Below are positions 23,192 to 33,500 of a stretch of DNA of 64,000 nucleotides, piece after piece (position 1 is the first letter of the stretch; each line of letters opens with the position of its first letter). The notes below the pieces were generated by a model. It saw only the letters and a list, made by a program, of their open reading frames with translations, did no database searches and was not told the DNA's origin. A program made the translations under genes and the position numbers. The stretch comes from Brassica napus (lineage: Eukaryota > Streptophyta > Magnoliopsida > Brassicales > Brassicaceae), in NCBI RefSeq assembly GCF_020379485.1, contig NW_026014840.1, positions 1 to 64,000 on the forward strand. The letters run 5' to 3'.

Positions 23192-26100
23192 CTAGTTCTG
23201 GAAGAGCTCCGGATGATCCACCTTCATCCGGTTTTCCAACTCCCAAGTCATCTCTCGAACTCCATCCCTTTCCCAACAAACTTGAACCTTCCTGATACTT
23301 TTCCCTTTCACTTTTGTTTCCTTACGGTCTAAGATCTCTCTAGGTACTGCTGGAATAGTCAAATTCTTTTCCAAGTCTTGGGGTGGATGAGGGATAATCA
23401 GTTGAGGTTCTTTAACCACCTTGCGCAACACTGAAATGTGAAAGACGTTGTGAAAATCTGCCAATTCTTGTGGTAAGTTCAACCGATATGCTACAGCCCC
23501 GATCCTTTCAGTTATGACATAAGGTCCCATGTACCGTGGTCTGAGTTTCTTCAACTTCCTCAGATCATTAGTCCCTCTAAACGTTCTCATTTTTAGGTAC
23601 ACTGCATCTCCAACTTCAAACTCCAAATCTTTTCTTCTCTTGTCTGCATAACTTTTCTGGCGCTCATGAGCTTCTTTAAGCTTATCCCGAATTAAAGCCA
23701 CTTGAGCCTCTGACTCTTGAACAATCTCTGGTTCTAAATCTCGTCGCTCTCCCACTTCGGTCCAACATAAGGGTGTGCGACATGGACGTCCATACAGAGC
23801 CTCATAGGGTGCCATCCCTATGCTAGAGTGGTAACTATTGTTGTATGCAAACTCAGCCAATGGTAAATAATGCATCCAACTTATCTCCCAGTCCAACATA
23901 CACGCTCTCAGCATATCTTCTAGCGTTTGTATGGTACGTTCTGATTGTCCATCCGTTTGTGGGTGGTATGCAGTACTCAAATGAACTTTAGTACCCAATG
24001 CTTTCTGGAAAGCCTGCCAAAACATTGATGTGAATCTTGGGTCGCGATCAGATACAATACTCACTGGTATACCATGTAGCTTGACTATCTCTTGGAGATA
24101 TTTTTCTGCTAACACATCAACTCCATCAGTCTTTTTGATAGCCAAGAAGTGAGCCGATTTTGTGAGTCTGTCCACTATTACCCATATGGCATCCTTGCCA
24201 CCCGTCGTTCTTGGCAAACCAGTGACAAAATCCATAGTAATCATATCCCATTTCCACTCTGGTAAAGGTAAACTCTGTAACAACCCACTTGGTAAACCAC
24301 GCTCAGCTTTTACCATTTGACAAATTGAACATTGCGCTACATAGTTGGCAACCTCCTTTTTCATTCCACTCCAATGATAATACCTTTTTAAATCCTGATA
24401 CATTTTGTTACTTCCTGGATGTATCGAAAATCTTGATTGATGGGCATGAAGTAAGATCTCATCTCTTAGACCTTTATCCACTGGTACACACACACGATTT
24501 CGGTATAAAACTGTCCCATTATCTGTTGCACGATATCCAATCACCCCAGCTTCCAAAACCTTCTGTAATTCTACATCAGTTTTCTGTGCTTCTCTAACTC
24601 TCCATAACAAATCAGCTCGGTCTATTGCCTCTAGTCCAGCATTATCCTCTTCAACAGTTACCGCACACAGACTTAAGGTAGCTAAAGTTGATGTCAGTTC
24701 TTGCATATCTTTGATGCCTGCTACATCGCTCCTCCTCCTACTTAAGGCGTCTGCAACATGATTAGCTTTTCCTGGGTGGTATGTTATCTCCAAGTCATAA
24801 TCTGCCATTTTCTCCATCCACCTTCTTTGCCTTAGATTTAAATCGCTTTGAGTGAACACATACTTCAAGCTCTTATGATCAGTGAATATCTGAACTTTTT
24901 CTCCATATAGGTAACAACGCCATATTTTCAAAGCAAAAACCACTGCTGCAAGCTCCAGATCATGAGTAGGATAGTTAACCTCATGCTTTCGTAGTTGTCT
25001 TGAGGCATAAGCAATTACCTTATCTTCTTGCATGAGCACACATCCTAATCCTGTTCCTGAAGCGTCAGTGTAAACCACATATGGTACTCCTGTCCTTGGT
25101 AATACCAACACTGGAGTTTTGGTCAAATGCTCTTTCAGTTTCTTAAAACTCTCCACACACTGCTCCGACCATTCAAACTTTACTCCCTTTCCCGTTAATT
25201 GAGTCATCGGCTTAGATAAGCTAGCAAATCCTTTTACAAATTTCCGATAGTAACCAGCTAACCCGAGAAAGCTACGCACCTCTGTGGCACTTTTAGGTGT
25301 AGGCCAATTAATGATTGATGTGACTTTTTCAGGATCCACAGCCACTCCTTCTTCTGAAACCACATGCCCCAAAAATCCAATTTTCCTTTGCCAAAAGCTA
25401 CACTTGCTCAACTTAGCGAATAGCTGATGTTCTCGCAACTTGTTCATCACCACGCGTAGATGCCACTCATGCTCTTCTTTTGTCCTTGAGTAAACCAGGA
25501 TGTCATCAATGAACACAATTACACATTTATCCAAATACTCTCGAAACACATTGTTCATCAATTTCATAAAGGCTGCTGGCGCATTAGTTAGCCCAAATGG
25601 CATCACTACGAACTCATAATGTCCATAACGTGTCCGGAAAGCTGTCTTTCTCACATCCTCCTCTGCTATAGATATCTGATGATAGCCAGATGCTAAATCA
25701 ATCTTTGAGAACCACGAAGCTCCTTGAAGTTGGTCTAACAGCTCGTTAATGCGTGGCAGCGGGTACTTGTTCTTAATTGTGACCTTATTCAATCCCCGAT
25801 AGTCAATACAAAGTCGGAAACTTCCATCCTTTTTCTTAACAAATAGAACTGGTGCTCCCCATGGCGAACTACTTGGTCGGATGAACCCTTTGTCTGTTAA
25901 ATCCTCAAGTTGCCTTTTCAACTCTGCCATCTCTGCGGGAGCTAAACGATAGGGCGCTTTAGATACTGGAGCAGCTCTTGGCTCTATCTCAATGGTGAAA
26001 GCATCTCCCCTTGTTGGTGGTGGCCCTTTTAATGATTCAAAAACGTCTTTGTATTCAGCTATGACTGGAATAGTGTCTAGCTCTGCATCTACTTCGCCCC

Positions 26101-26629
26101 CCTCCATAGTTATTGTGGCAAGGTAAGCTTCGTTTCCCTTTGCTAACAACTCTTCTGCTTGAATCATTGAGATAATAGGAATTCCACTCTGAAGCTTAAG
26201 CCCCTGGTAACTCATTCTTCCTTCTGGTCCTGAAAAGGTAATCCGTGTCTTTCGGCAATCTAATAACGCGTCGTGTTGTGTTAACCATAACCAATCCATT
26301 CCGAGTATAACATCATAACGACCCAACTTCATCTCCACAAGATTTCCGAGAAGTACAACACCTTCAATTATAATCGGAACATCCTTGAAAGTCCTTGAAG
26401 ATTTCATCGGTTCATCTCCTGCGGTTTCGACCTTCCATTCTTTATTACGAACTTTTCCCTTAAAGTGCCAACACTTTACTAGTTTTGGGCTCACAAAACT
26501 ATGTGTAGCCCCACTATCAAACAATGTGTATGCAGCGACATCTCCAACAGAGATAGATCCTACATTATTTTTATATTTATCCAAGTCATACTCAATAAGA
26601 AGGTAGCTAAAACACTTCACATGCAGCAC
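23192..26629 (-). CDS. Gypsy Pol: protease, RT, RNase H, integrase, chromodomain
   Basis: An open frame of about 1145 residues. Domains in order: aspartic protease ([12 protein letters not shown]), reverse transcriptase ([38 protein letters not shown] active site), RNase H ([21 protein letters not shown]), integrase zinc region ([18 protein letters not shown]), DDE core ([29 protein letters not shown]) and a C-terminal chromodomain-like segment ([10 protein letters not shown] ... VCWERDG ... TWELENRM). RT makes cDNA, integrase inserts it, and the chromodomain may steer insertion to marked chromatin. No internal stop is seen. The true upstream boundary is unclear: this frame is open before 26629 and uses no clear ATG there, so it was probably continuous with Gag before a shift near 26640. 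Confidence 0.93.
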   Translation of the reverse strand: MLHVKCFSYLLIEYDLDKYKNNVGSISVGDVAAYTLFDSGATHSFVSPKLVKCWHFKGKVRNKEWKVETAGDEPMKSSRTFKDVPIIIEGVVLLGNLVEMKLGRYDVILGMDWLWLTQHDALLDCRKTRITFSGPEGRMSYQGLKLQSGIPIISMIQAEELLAKGNEAYLATITMEGGEVDAELDTIPVIAEYKDVFESLKGPPPTRGDAFTIEIEPRAAPVSKAPYRLAPAEMAELKRQLEDLTDKGFIRPSSSPWGAPVLFVKKKDGSFRLCIDYRGLNKVTIKNKYPLPRINELLDQLQGASWFSKIDLASGYHQISIAEEDVRKTAFRTRYGHYEFVVMPFGLTNAPAAFMKLMNNVFREYLDKCVIVFIDDILVYSRTKEEHEWHLRVVMNKLREHQLFAKLSKCSFWQRKIGFLGHVVSEEGVAVDPEKVTSIINWPTPKSATEVRSFLGLAGYYRKFVKGFASLSKPMTQLTGKGVKFEWSEQCVESFKKLKEHLTKTPVLVLPRTGVPYVVYTDASGTGLGCVLMQEDKVIAYASRQLRKHEVNYPTHDLELAAVVFALKIWRCYLYGEKVQIFTDHKSLKYVFTQSDLNLRQRRWMEKMADYDLEITYHPGKANHVADALSRRRSDVAGIKDMQELTSTLATLSLCAVTVEEDNAGLEAIDRADLLWRVREAQKTDVELQKVLEAGVIGYRATDNGTVLYRNRVCVPVDKGLRDEILLHAHQSRFSIHPGSNKMYQDLKRYYHWSGMKKEVANYVAQCSICQMVKAERGLPSGLLQSLPLPEWKWDMITMDFVTGLPRTTGGKDAIWVIVDRLTKSAHFLAIKKTDGVDVLAEKYLQEIVKLHGIPVSIVSDRDPRFTSMFWQAFQKALGTKVHLSTAYHPQTDGQSERTIQTLEDMLRACMLDWEISWMHYLPLAEFAYNNSYHSSIGMAPYEALYGRPCRTPLCWTEVGERRDLEPEIVQESEAQVALIRDKLKEAHERQKSYADKRRKDLEFEVGDAVYLKMRTFRGTNDLRKLKKLRPRYMGPYVITERIGAVAYRLNLPQELADFHNVFHISVLRKVVKEPQLIIPHPPQDLEKNLTIPAVPREILDRKETKVKGKSIRKVQVCWERDGVREMTWELENRMKVDHPELFQN

Positions 26630-26639
26630 AACATCTGGT

Positions 26640-27907
26640 TTAAGGGAAAGATGGTAAGGTAAACATACCCGCGATTGGTTCGTTGCCCTTATGATCTCCT
26701 GCTACATAAGCACGGGGAGCTACTGTCTGTCTCTTTGGAGGCGGAGGCAACTGTTCCCTGTTTTGATTGCCAATGATCTGACCATGCTGTCTCACCCTGC
26801 AGTCTTTAGCACGATGACCGACTTTTCCACAAGAATTGCATGTGCCCATAAACTTCCTACAAGTCGCCTTTGTGTGTCCAGGCTGGCCGCAATTGTAGCA
26901 TAACCCTGTAGAACTCATGCAAGTTCCGCTATGATTCTTTCCACACCGGCTGCATGCTGCTCCCTTGTCCCTTCCAGCAATAACTCCCCGACTATCTTGC
27001 TGATGTCTCACTGGTTCTGTTGTTCGAGCAGATTTTTGCGGTGCACTCTTAGTCAGTTTGTTTTCCTCTTCAATATTGCGCTCAGTCAATGAAGCTCTTT
27101 CCACCAAGTCAATGAGACTTCCATAGTCACGAATCTGACAAATCTTGCGGATATCCAGTCTCAAACCCATCATGAACTTTTTAATCTTGAACTGTTCATT
27201 CATTTCTCTCCCAGAGAACCTTTTAAGTCTGTTGAACTCTCGCTCATAGTCCCTCACTGATCGGTTCTCCTGAGTGAGTGACAGAAACTCCATTTCCAAC
27301 TGGTCCAAAGCCTCTTGCGGAAAATACTTCCTATCAAACTCTTCTCGGAATGTAGTCCAAGGAACAATGTAGGCTGACCTCCCCTAACAAATTCATCCCA
27401 CCAAATCTGAGCTTCACCCAAAAGAAAGCTGGTAGCTAACTCTACCTTATACTCTGGTGGGCAGCGAACATTTCCGAAGTTACGCTCCAGCTGCTTCTTC
27501 CAATTGTCAGCTACAACTGGATCAGTTTCACCATTGAAAGTTGTAGTTCCCATTTCTCTCATCAGCTTCAACACTTTCCAGTAGTCATGCCTCAGATCCT
27601 GATTTGGCATCTGTACTGGCGGTGGAGGTGGTGGAATTACAGGTGGTGGTGGTGCACCTTGAGCCTGAGCCGCAGCCACACCAGGCATCTGTCCGCCTAC
27701 TGGTATTGCTGGAATTTGTTGTCCAAACAACTGTCTGAGTCCTTCAACCACTGCTGCTGTGATCACTGCCGGATCCACTCCTTGAATTGGTGCTTGACCT
27801 CCGTTATGAGTACTCTCTGCAGTCATTTCAACAGTTTCTTCCCTAGGGTGAGCTCCACGTCCTCTGCCTCTTCTAGCTCCACCTCTTCTAGTTCCACCTC
27901 GAGCCAT
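26640..27907 (-). pseudogene. Gypsy gag, frameshifted
   Basis: Two overlapping frames make up one Gag. The first runs from the likely ATG at 27907 (MARGGTRRGG, Arg/Gly-rich; an upstream in-frame ATG lies at 27943), through a Pro-rich stretch and the retrotransposon gag domain, to about 27385. The second continues in another frame from about 27380 (EALDQLEMEFLSLTQENRSV) to the stop at 26640 and carries three zinc-knuckle-like motifs: CSRCGKNHSGTC, CYNCGQPGHTKATC and CNSCGKVGHRAKDC. The break falls in a short G-run (element strand, plus-strand 27379-27386), consistent with a one-base loss or a sequencing error. Gag would form the particle and package RNA. The stop at 26640 lies one frame away from Pol, either a second mutation or a recoding site. 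Confidence 0.85.
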
Positions 27908-27987
27908 ACTGCCAAATACAAAACATTTAGGACAGCTCAACAAAGGATTTAAGGACTTTGAGGTTCAAATGCGGAGTCATCGGTGCA

Positions 27988-28012
27988 TTTTTTTTTTTTT
28001 TTTTTTTTTTTT
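27988..28012 (-). repeat. 25-bp A homopolymer (element strand) in gypsy 5' leader
   Basis: 25 consecutive T on the plus strand, between PBS and gag. The exact length is uncertain for any sequencing method. It may be a relic of poly(A) addition or simple slippage. Confidence 0.8.
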
Positions 28013-28092
28013 AAATATCCCAAAACCCCATAAAAACCTTAAAACATTGGAAACTGATTTATTGACCGCCATCCCAGGTCGGAACCGGGATA

Positions 28093-28110
28093 GAACTAGC
28101 TCTGATACCA
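28093..28110 (-). other. Primer binding site of gypsy element
   Basis: The minus strand reads TGGTATCAGAGCTAGTTC, four bases from the 5' LTR end; it matches initiator tRNA-Met over at least the first 12 bases. Confidence 0.85.
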
Positions 28111-28114
28111 AAAT

Positions 28115-29617
28115 TGTAGCACCCGCCTTTCAAAACTAACCAACTTAATAAATATATTTCATAAAAATCCATCTTTATTCTTAAAGAAACATCTTAACAT
28201 GAAATCATAAACCGCATAATTCGCAAAGTCAAACCAACGTAGTTATATCTGAAATAAAACATAAGTAAAACTCATTTTTAAAACCAGCACCCGACAAGAC
28301 TCGCTGTGAACCTTCACTCCTCACCTGAAAGGGGAAAAGGGGAAAGAGGGGTGAATAACACACAGTCATTCAGTGAGGATGGTCATGCCTGTCCACATGA
28401 CCCCTAACATTATTAACCAACTTGCACACAAAAATACTAGTCCTAGAACATGCATCACTCAACATATTAAACAATTAGCAATCATAACAAATTATTCATA
28501 TCAATACACTTCCATTAATCACATTAACATTTCTTATCTCATAACCATTCCCAATATTATTAATAACATAACACTTAGGCTGGCCGTCACCTCGAAAGGT
28601 CGTACGCCACCTTGGGCTCGTCAGCCGGTTTACGGGCTTTGACGGGATCGCCATGTCCTCGTCCTCAGTCCGACTTCACACATTTTATATATACTTTACA
28701 CTTTCAACACTTATCACTTGAACCATTATCAACTAATCATTAAAATTATCATCACAAATAATCATCACACATCAATCACAATCAAATACAGACAAGTTCC
28801 TAGACCTAGCATTTAAGAATACAACTTGACTAATAATATTAAGAATCCACAGCTCGCATCCTCACCTTTGCCCTGAGGTTGAAAGTAAATTCTGAATATA
28901 GCGGTTGAAATACTGTTCTAGCGATCTGAAACTGCATGTGTTCAAAGGGAATTAAGGTTTCTGTTTTGATAGAACAAACTGTTTCTTGGCCAGGAAGCAA
29001 CACGAGTAATTAATTGATCTTACATCTAAACAAGAAACCGTCAACTGATACAGATTCCTCGAAACAAGAGCTTTCCAGAAATATCTTACTCGCTTTCTAA
29101 CTCTCTCTGGTTCACCGGGAAATCTTCTCACAAAACCCCTATGTGACACTCGTAAATGCGTGGTCGTGGTGGCTGTAGAAAGCTGGGAATGTCAGCTTTC
29201 CAACCATAACAATACCGTCACCTAGATCCTTCTGTATCAACCGGAAATTGCCCCAAAATATGGCTCTCGTAACTGAGATACGAAAGTTGCTGTGTCCTCC
29301 TTGAAACAAGATCTATCGATCCAGCTAAGACTCTTTGCTTAAATCTTAAGTATCTGGCCGTAAACTCCTCTCCAAAACCTCAACTTGACACTGATCTCAC
29401 TTAGAGAACTGAGTGTTGCAGGCTGCGTTTTTGGTGAATTTGGCAGGGCTTTGCCATCAATTTTTCTCTCCCTCTCCTCTCTAGATCGTGGCCACAACAT
29501 ATAAGTGAAATATCTTAGGTTGCAGATCATCCAAAATGACTAAAATGCCCTTCTTTAAGGTTTTTTTTTTGGCTCAAAATATGGGCTTGGGGGTTTGAAT
29601 GGGTTTGGGCCATGACA
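28115..29617 (-). repeat. 5' LTR of gypsy element (1503 bp)
   Basis: It starts TGTAGCACCC and ends CATGACA on the plus strand. It is near-identical to the left LTR, and its outer edge is followed by target duplication GATGC at 29618. Confidence 0.93.
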
Positions 29618-30530
29618 GATGCGCTCCCGGTTTGAAGTCTCATTGAGGCTCACTTCAAGCTTGCACCTATACTAAGTCAAGCTTGAGGTGGGGATTCAAG
29701 TGAGCTACCAGAAGATCCTCAAAGCTCAATGTCCTGATTCCTCAAGGCCATTGCAAGCTGATCATGTGAAGATGCAGCCGAAGTAGAGGGAAGAAGAAAG
29801 CAACTCAATGAGCTTCTAATAAGAAGCACTTGGAGAGTAAGCTGAGGTATCTCCTCAGTGCAATGGTGGTTAAGTGGGGAAGTAAGCATCAAGTCTGAAG
29901 AAGATGGAGGTGTTCCCACAAGGTTGATCATGAAGCTTAGTATGCGATCACCTTCAAGCTTGGACCTTCCCTATACTCGGTCTCAAGCTTGAGGGAGAGT
30001 GTTAGTGAGCTTGTGTGATGAAAGGAGAAGCTGTTAAGCTTAGCAAGTGAGGACTCAAGTGGCGAAATGAAGAGACCATTCCTCACCATCTTAAACAAGG
30101 GAGTAAACCTGAACTTATCTCTTTAAGTATATACATGATAGGTTTATCTCTTGAGGACTGATACACTTGTGGAATGTTGTATCAGGTACTTGGATACTCA
30201 ATGAGTAGGAGCTAGGCGTGTCTTACCTGATGGAGATGGCAAGAAGCCACAAGAGAAGGGAAGACTCAGGCCGGTCCAAAGAAGAGTTCCAAGAAGTGTT
30301 AGTGGTGTGCAATGAAGTGATGATCAACATTGCATCACGAGAAGAGGCCATGATCCAGAGTCTTTGTGTCCCTTACATTGCTGGTAAGGCACAAAGACTC
30401 ACTGGCCAATCCCTAGGCCTTGGAGGCTTTACTCTTTTTCCCTCATCAAGGTTTTGTCCCAAAGGGTTTTCCTTGGTGAGGTTTTTAATGAGGAAGTTCT
30501 TCAAGGTTCCAAGCTTGACTTAGGATCAAC
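29618..30530 (+). other. NA0 internal region, 3' part
   Basis: It begins with the right GATGC and continues the NA0 interior. 29623-30100 is closely similar to 52326-52810 of NA1. At about 29990-30010 a PPT-like AAGCTTGAGGGAGAG followed by TGTTAGTGAGC looks like a fossil PPT/LTR-start junction inside the element. A short T-rich stretch (30103-30185) starts GTAAAC and ends ATCAG before GT. The conserved copia 3' block lies at 30429-30493. No gene is recognised. Confidence 0.65.
30429..30493 (+). other. Conserved 3' non-coding block (NA0 copy)
   Basis: CTCTTTTTCCCTCATCAAGG, then TTTTGTCCC and GGGTTTTCCTTGGTGAGG, then TTTTTAATGAGG. It is nearer to the C2 version than to NA1 (shared CATCAAGG and TTGGTGAGG), linking NA0 to autonomous copia elements. 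Confidence 0.8.
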
Positions 30531-33500
30531 TAAAGTGGTGGAGAATCACCAGGAAGTTGAATAAACTAAAGTGGTGGAGAATCACCAAGAAGCTTGATTT
30601 GGATACATAAAGTGGTGGAGAATCACCAGGAAGTTGAATAAATCTCATAGGATTTGGCATGAAGAAGTTATCCCACTTTCAAATCAGGTGATTCCAGTTT
30701 CCCAGTTTGGGAATAGCACAGCTTCTTCGTCGTTCCAATCAAACCAGGATGAATCTCCTTGTAAGAAGCTTGATTTGGATACATAAAGTGGTGGAGAATC
30801 ACCAGGAAGTTGAATAAATCTCATAGGAGTTGGCATGAAGAAGTTATCCCACTTTCAAATCAGGTGATTCCAGTTTCCCAGTTTGGGAATAGCACAGCTT
30901 CTTCGTCGTTCCAATCAAACCAGGATGAATCTCTTTGTAAGAAGCTTGATTTGGATACATAAAGTGGTGTAGAATCACCAGGAAGTTGAATAAATCTCAT
31001 AGGACTTGGCATGAAGATCTTATCCCACTTTCAAATCAGGTGATTCCAGTTTCCCAGTTTGGGAATAGCACAGCTTCTTCGTCGTTCCAATCAAACCAGG
31101 ATGAATCTCTTTGTAAGAAGCTTGATTTGGATACATAAAGTGGTGGAGAATCACCAGGAAGTTGAATAAATCTCATAGGAGTTGGCATGAAGAAGTTATC
31201 CCACTTTCAAATCAGGTGATTCCAGTTTCCCAGTTTGGGAATAGCACAGCTTCTTCGTCGTTCCAATCAAACCAGGATGAATCACTTTGTAAGAAGCTTG
31301 ATTTGGATACATAAAGTGGTGGAGAATCACCAGGAAGTTGAATAAATCTCATAGGAGTTGGCATGAAGAAGTTATCCCACTTTCAAATCAGGTGATTCCA
31401 GTTTCCCAGTTTGGGAATAGCACAGCTTCTTCGTCGTTCCAATCAAACCAGGATGAATCACTTTGTAAGAAGCTTGATTTGGATACATAAAGTGGTGGAG
31501 AATCACCAGGAAGTTGAATAAATCTCATAGGAGTTGGCATGAAGAAGTTATCCCACTTTCAAATCAGGTGATTCCAGTTTCCCAGTTTGGGAATAGCACA
31601 GCTTCTTCGTCGTTCCAATCAAACCAGGATGAATCTCTTTGTAAGAAGCTTGATTTGGATACATAAAGTGGTGGAGAATCACCAGGAAGTTGAATAAATC
31701 TCATAGGAGTTGGCATGAAGAAGTTATCCCACTTTCAAATCAGGTGATTCCAGTTTCCCAGTTTGGGAATAGCACAGCTTCTTCGTCGTTCCAATCAAAC
31801 CAGGATGAATCTCTTTGTAAGAAGCTTGATTTGGATACATAAAGTGGTGGAGAATCACCAGGAAGTTGAATAAATCTCATAGGAGTTGGCATGAAGAAGT
31901 TATCCCACTTTCAAATCAGGTGATTCCAGTTTCCCAGTTTGGGAATAGCACAGCTTCTTCGTCGTTCCAATCAAACCAGGATGAATCACTTTGTAAGAAG
32001 CTTGATTTGGATACATAAAGTGGTGGAGAATCACCAGGAAGTTGAATAAATCTCATAGGAGTTGGCATGAAGAAGTTATCCCACTTTCAAATCAGGTGAT
32101 TCCAGTTTCCCAGTTTGGGAATAGCACAGCTTCTTCGTCGTTCCAATCAAACCAGGATGAATCACTTTGTAAGAAGCTTGATTTGGATACATAAAGTGGT
32201 GGAGAATCACCAGGAAGTTGAATAAATCTCATAGGAGTTGGCATGAAGAAGTTATCCCACTTTCAAATCAGGTGATTCCAGTTTCCCAGTTTGGGAATAG
32301 CACAGCTTCTTCGTCGTTCCAATCAAACCAGGATGAATCACTTTGTAAGAAGCTTGATTTGGATACATAAAGTGGTGGAGAATCACCAGGAAGTTGAATA
32401 AATCTCATAGGAGTTGGCATGAAGAAGTTATCCCACTTTCAAATCAGGTGATTCCAGTTTCCCAGTTTGGGAATAGCACAGCTTCTTCGTCGTTCCAATC
32501 AAACCAGGATGAATCACTTTGTAAGAAGCTTGATTTGGATACATAAAGTGGTGGAGAATCACCAGGAAGTTGAATAAATCTCATAGGAGTTGGCATGAAG
32601 AAGTTATCCCACTTTCAAATCAGGTGATTCCAGTTTCCCAGTTTGGGAATAGCACAGCTTCTTCGTCGTTCCAATCAAACCAGGATGAATCTCTTTGTAA
32701 GAAGCTTGATTTGGATACATAAAGTGGTGGAGAATCACCAGGAAGTTGAATAAATCTCATAGGAGTTGGCATGAAGAAGTTATCCCACTTTCAAATCAGG
32801 TGATTCCAGTTTCCCAGTTTGGGAATAGCACAGCTTCTTCGTCGTTCCAATCAAACCAGGATGAATCTCTTTGTAAGAAGCTTGATTTGGATACATAAAG
32901 TGGTGGAGAATCACCAGGAAGTTGAATAAATCTCATAGGAGTTGGCATGAAGAAGTTATCCCACTTTCAAATCAGGTGATTCCAGTTTCCCAGTTTGGGA
33001 ATAGCACAGCTTCTTCGTCGTTCCAATCAAACCAGGATGAATCACTTTGTAAGAAGCTTGATTTGGATACATAAAGTGGTGGAGAATCACCAGGAAGTTG
33101 AATAAATCTCATAGGAGTTGGCATGAAGAAGTTATCCCACTTTCAAATCAGGTGATTCCAGTTTCCCAGTTTGGGAATAGCACAGCTTCTTCGTCGTTCC
33201 AATCAAACCAGGATGAATCTCTTTGTAAGAAGCTTGATTTGGATACATAAAGTGGTGGAGAATCACCAGGAAGTTGAATAAATCTCATAGGAGTTGGCAT
33301 GAAGAAGTTATCCCACTTTCAAATCAGGTGATTCCAGTTTCCCAGTTTGGGAATAGCACAGCTTCTTCGTCGTCGTCCAATCAAACCAGGATGAATCTCT
33401 TTGTAAGAAGCTTGATTTGGATACATAAAGTGGTGGAGAATCACCAGGAAGTTGAATAAATCTCATAGGAGTTGGCATGAAGAAGTTATCCCACTTTCAA

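Larger units (their letters stand above)
21631..29617 (-). mobile_element. Ty3/gypsy chromovirus (Tekay/Del-like), complete, nested in NA0
   Basis: A 7987-bp element with two ~1.5-kb LTRs (TGTA...GACA on the plus strand), a 5-bp target-site duplication GATGC, a PBS next to the right LTR, and Gag and Pol frames on the minus strand. Integrase lies after RNase H, which defines Ty3/gypsy, and a chromodomain-like tail marks a chromovirus. The 1.5-kb LTRs and the integrase region recall the Tekay/Del clade; that clade call is from memory. The LTRs differ at roughly 8 visible positions, about 0.5 percent, so insertion is recent and later than NA0. Gag is broken by a frameshift near 27383, and the gag/pol junction is out of frame, so this copy is probably not autonomous as read. 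Confidence 0.93.
19320..30530 (+). mobile_element. Non-autonomous LTR retrotransposon NA0, 3' LTR lost, split by a gypsy element
   Basis: It has one 1058-bp LTR (19320-20377), a tRNA-Met-type PBS (20378-20395), and about 2.2 kb of internal sequence in two parts: 20396-21630 and 29618-30530, the latter including the second copy of the 5-bp target duplication. The gypsy element lies between them. Internal sequence matches parts of the NA1 units, e.g. around 21400-21630 with 52100-52330, and 29623-30100 with 52326-52810. No Gag or Pol motif is visible, so movement would need proteins supplied by a copia relative. The conserved 3' block is present at 30429-30493, but PPT and 3' LTR are missing: at 30531 the sequence passes into satellite at a shared TAAAGT. 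NA0 differs from NA1 in LTR length and lacks much of the NA1 interior, so it is a separate, older subfamily. Confidence 0.85.

Noticed and set aside
27988..28012. Poly(T) tract as a LINE or SINE tail
   Set aside because: It lies inside the gypsy 5' leader with no adjoining LINE/SINE sequence or target duplication.
21631..29617. Assignment of the gypsy element to the centromeric CRM clade
   Set aside because: LTR length, integrase region and chromodomain-like tail look more like Tekay/Del, and it is inserted in NA0, not in satellite. The clade should be settled by an RT tree.
29719..29931. Antisense frame shared by NA0 and NA1 (MxNLVGTPPSSSDLM...)
   Set aside because: Conserved between subfamilies but only ~70-84 codons, antisense to the element and with no recognised domain; not enough to call a gene.
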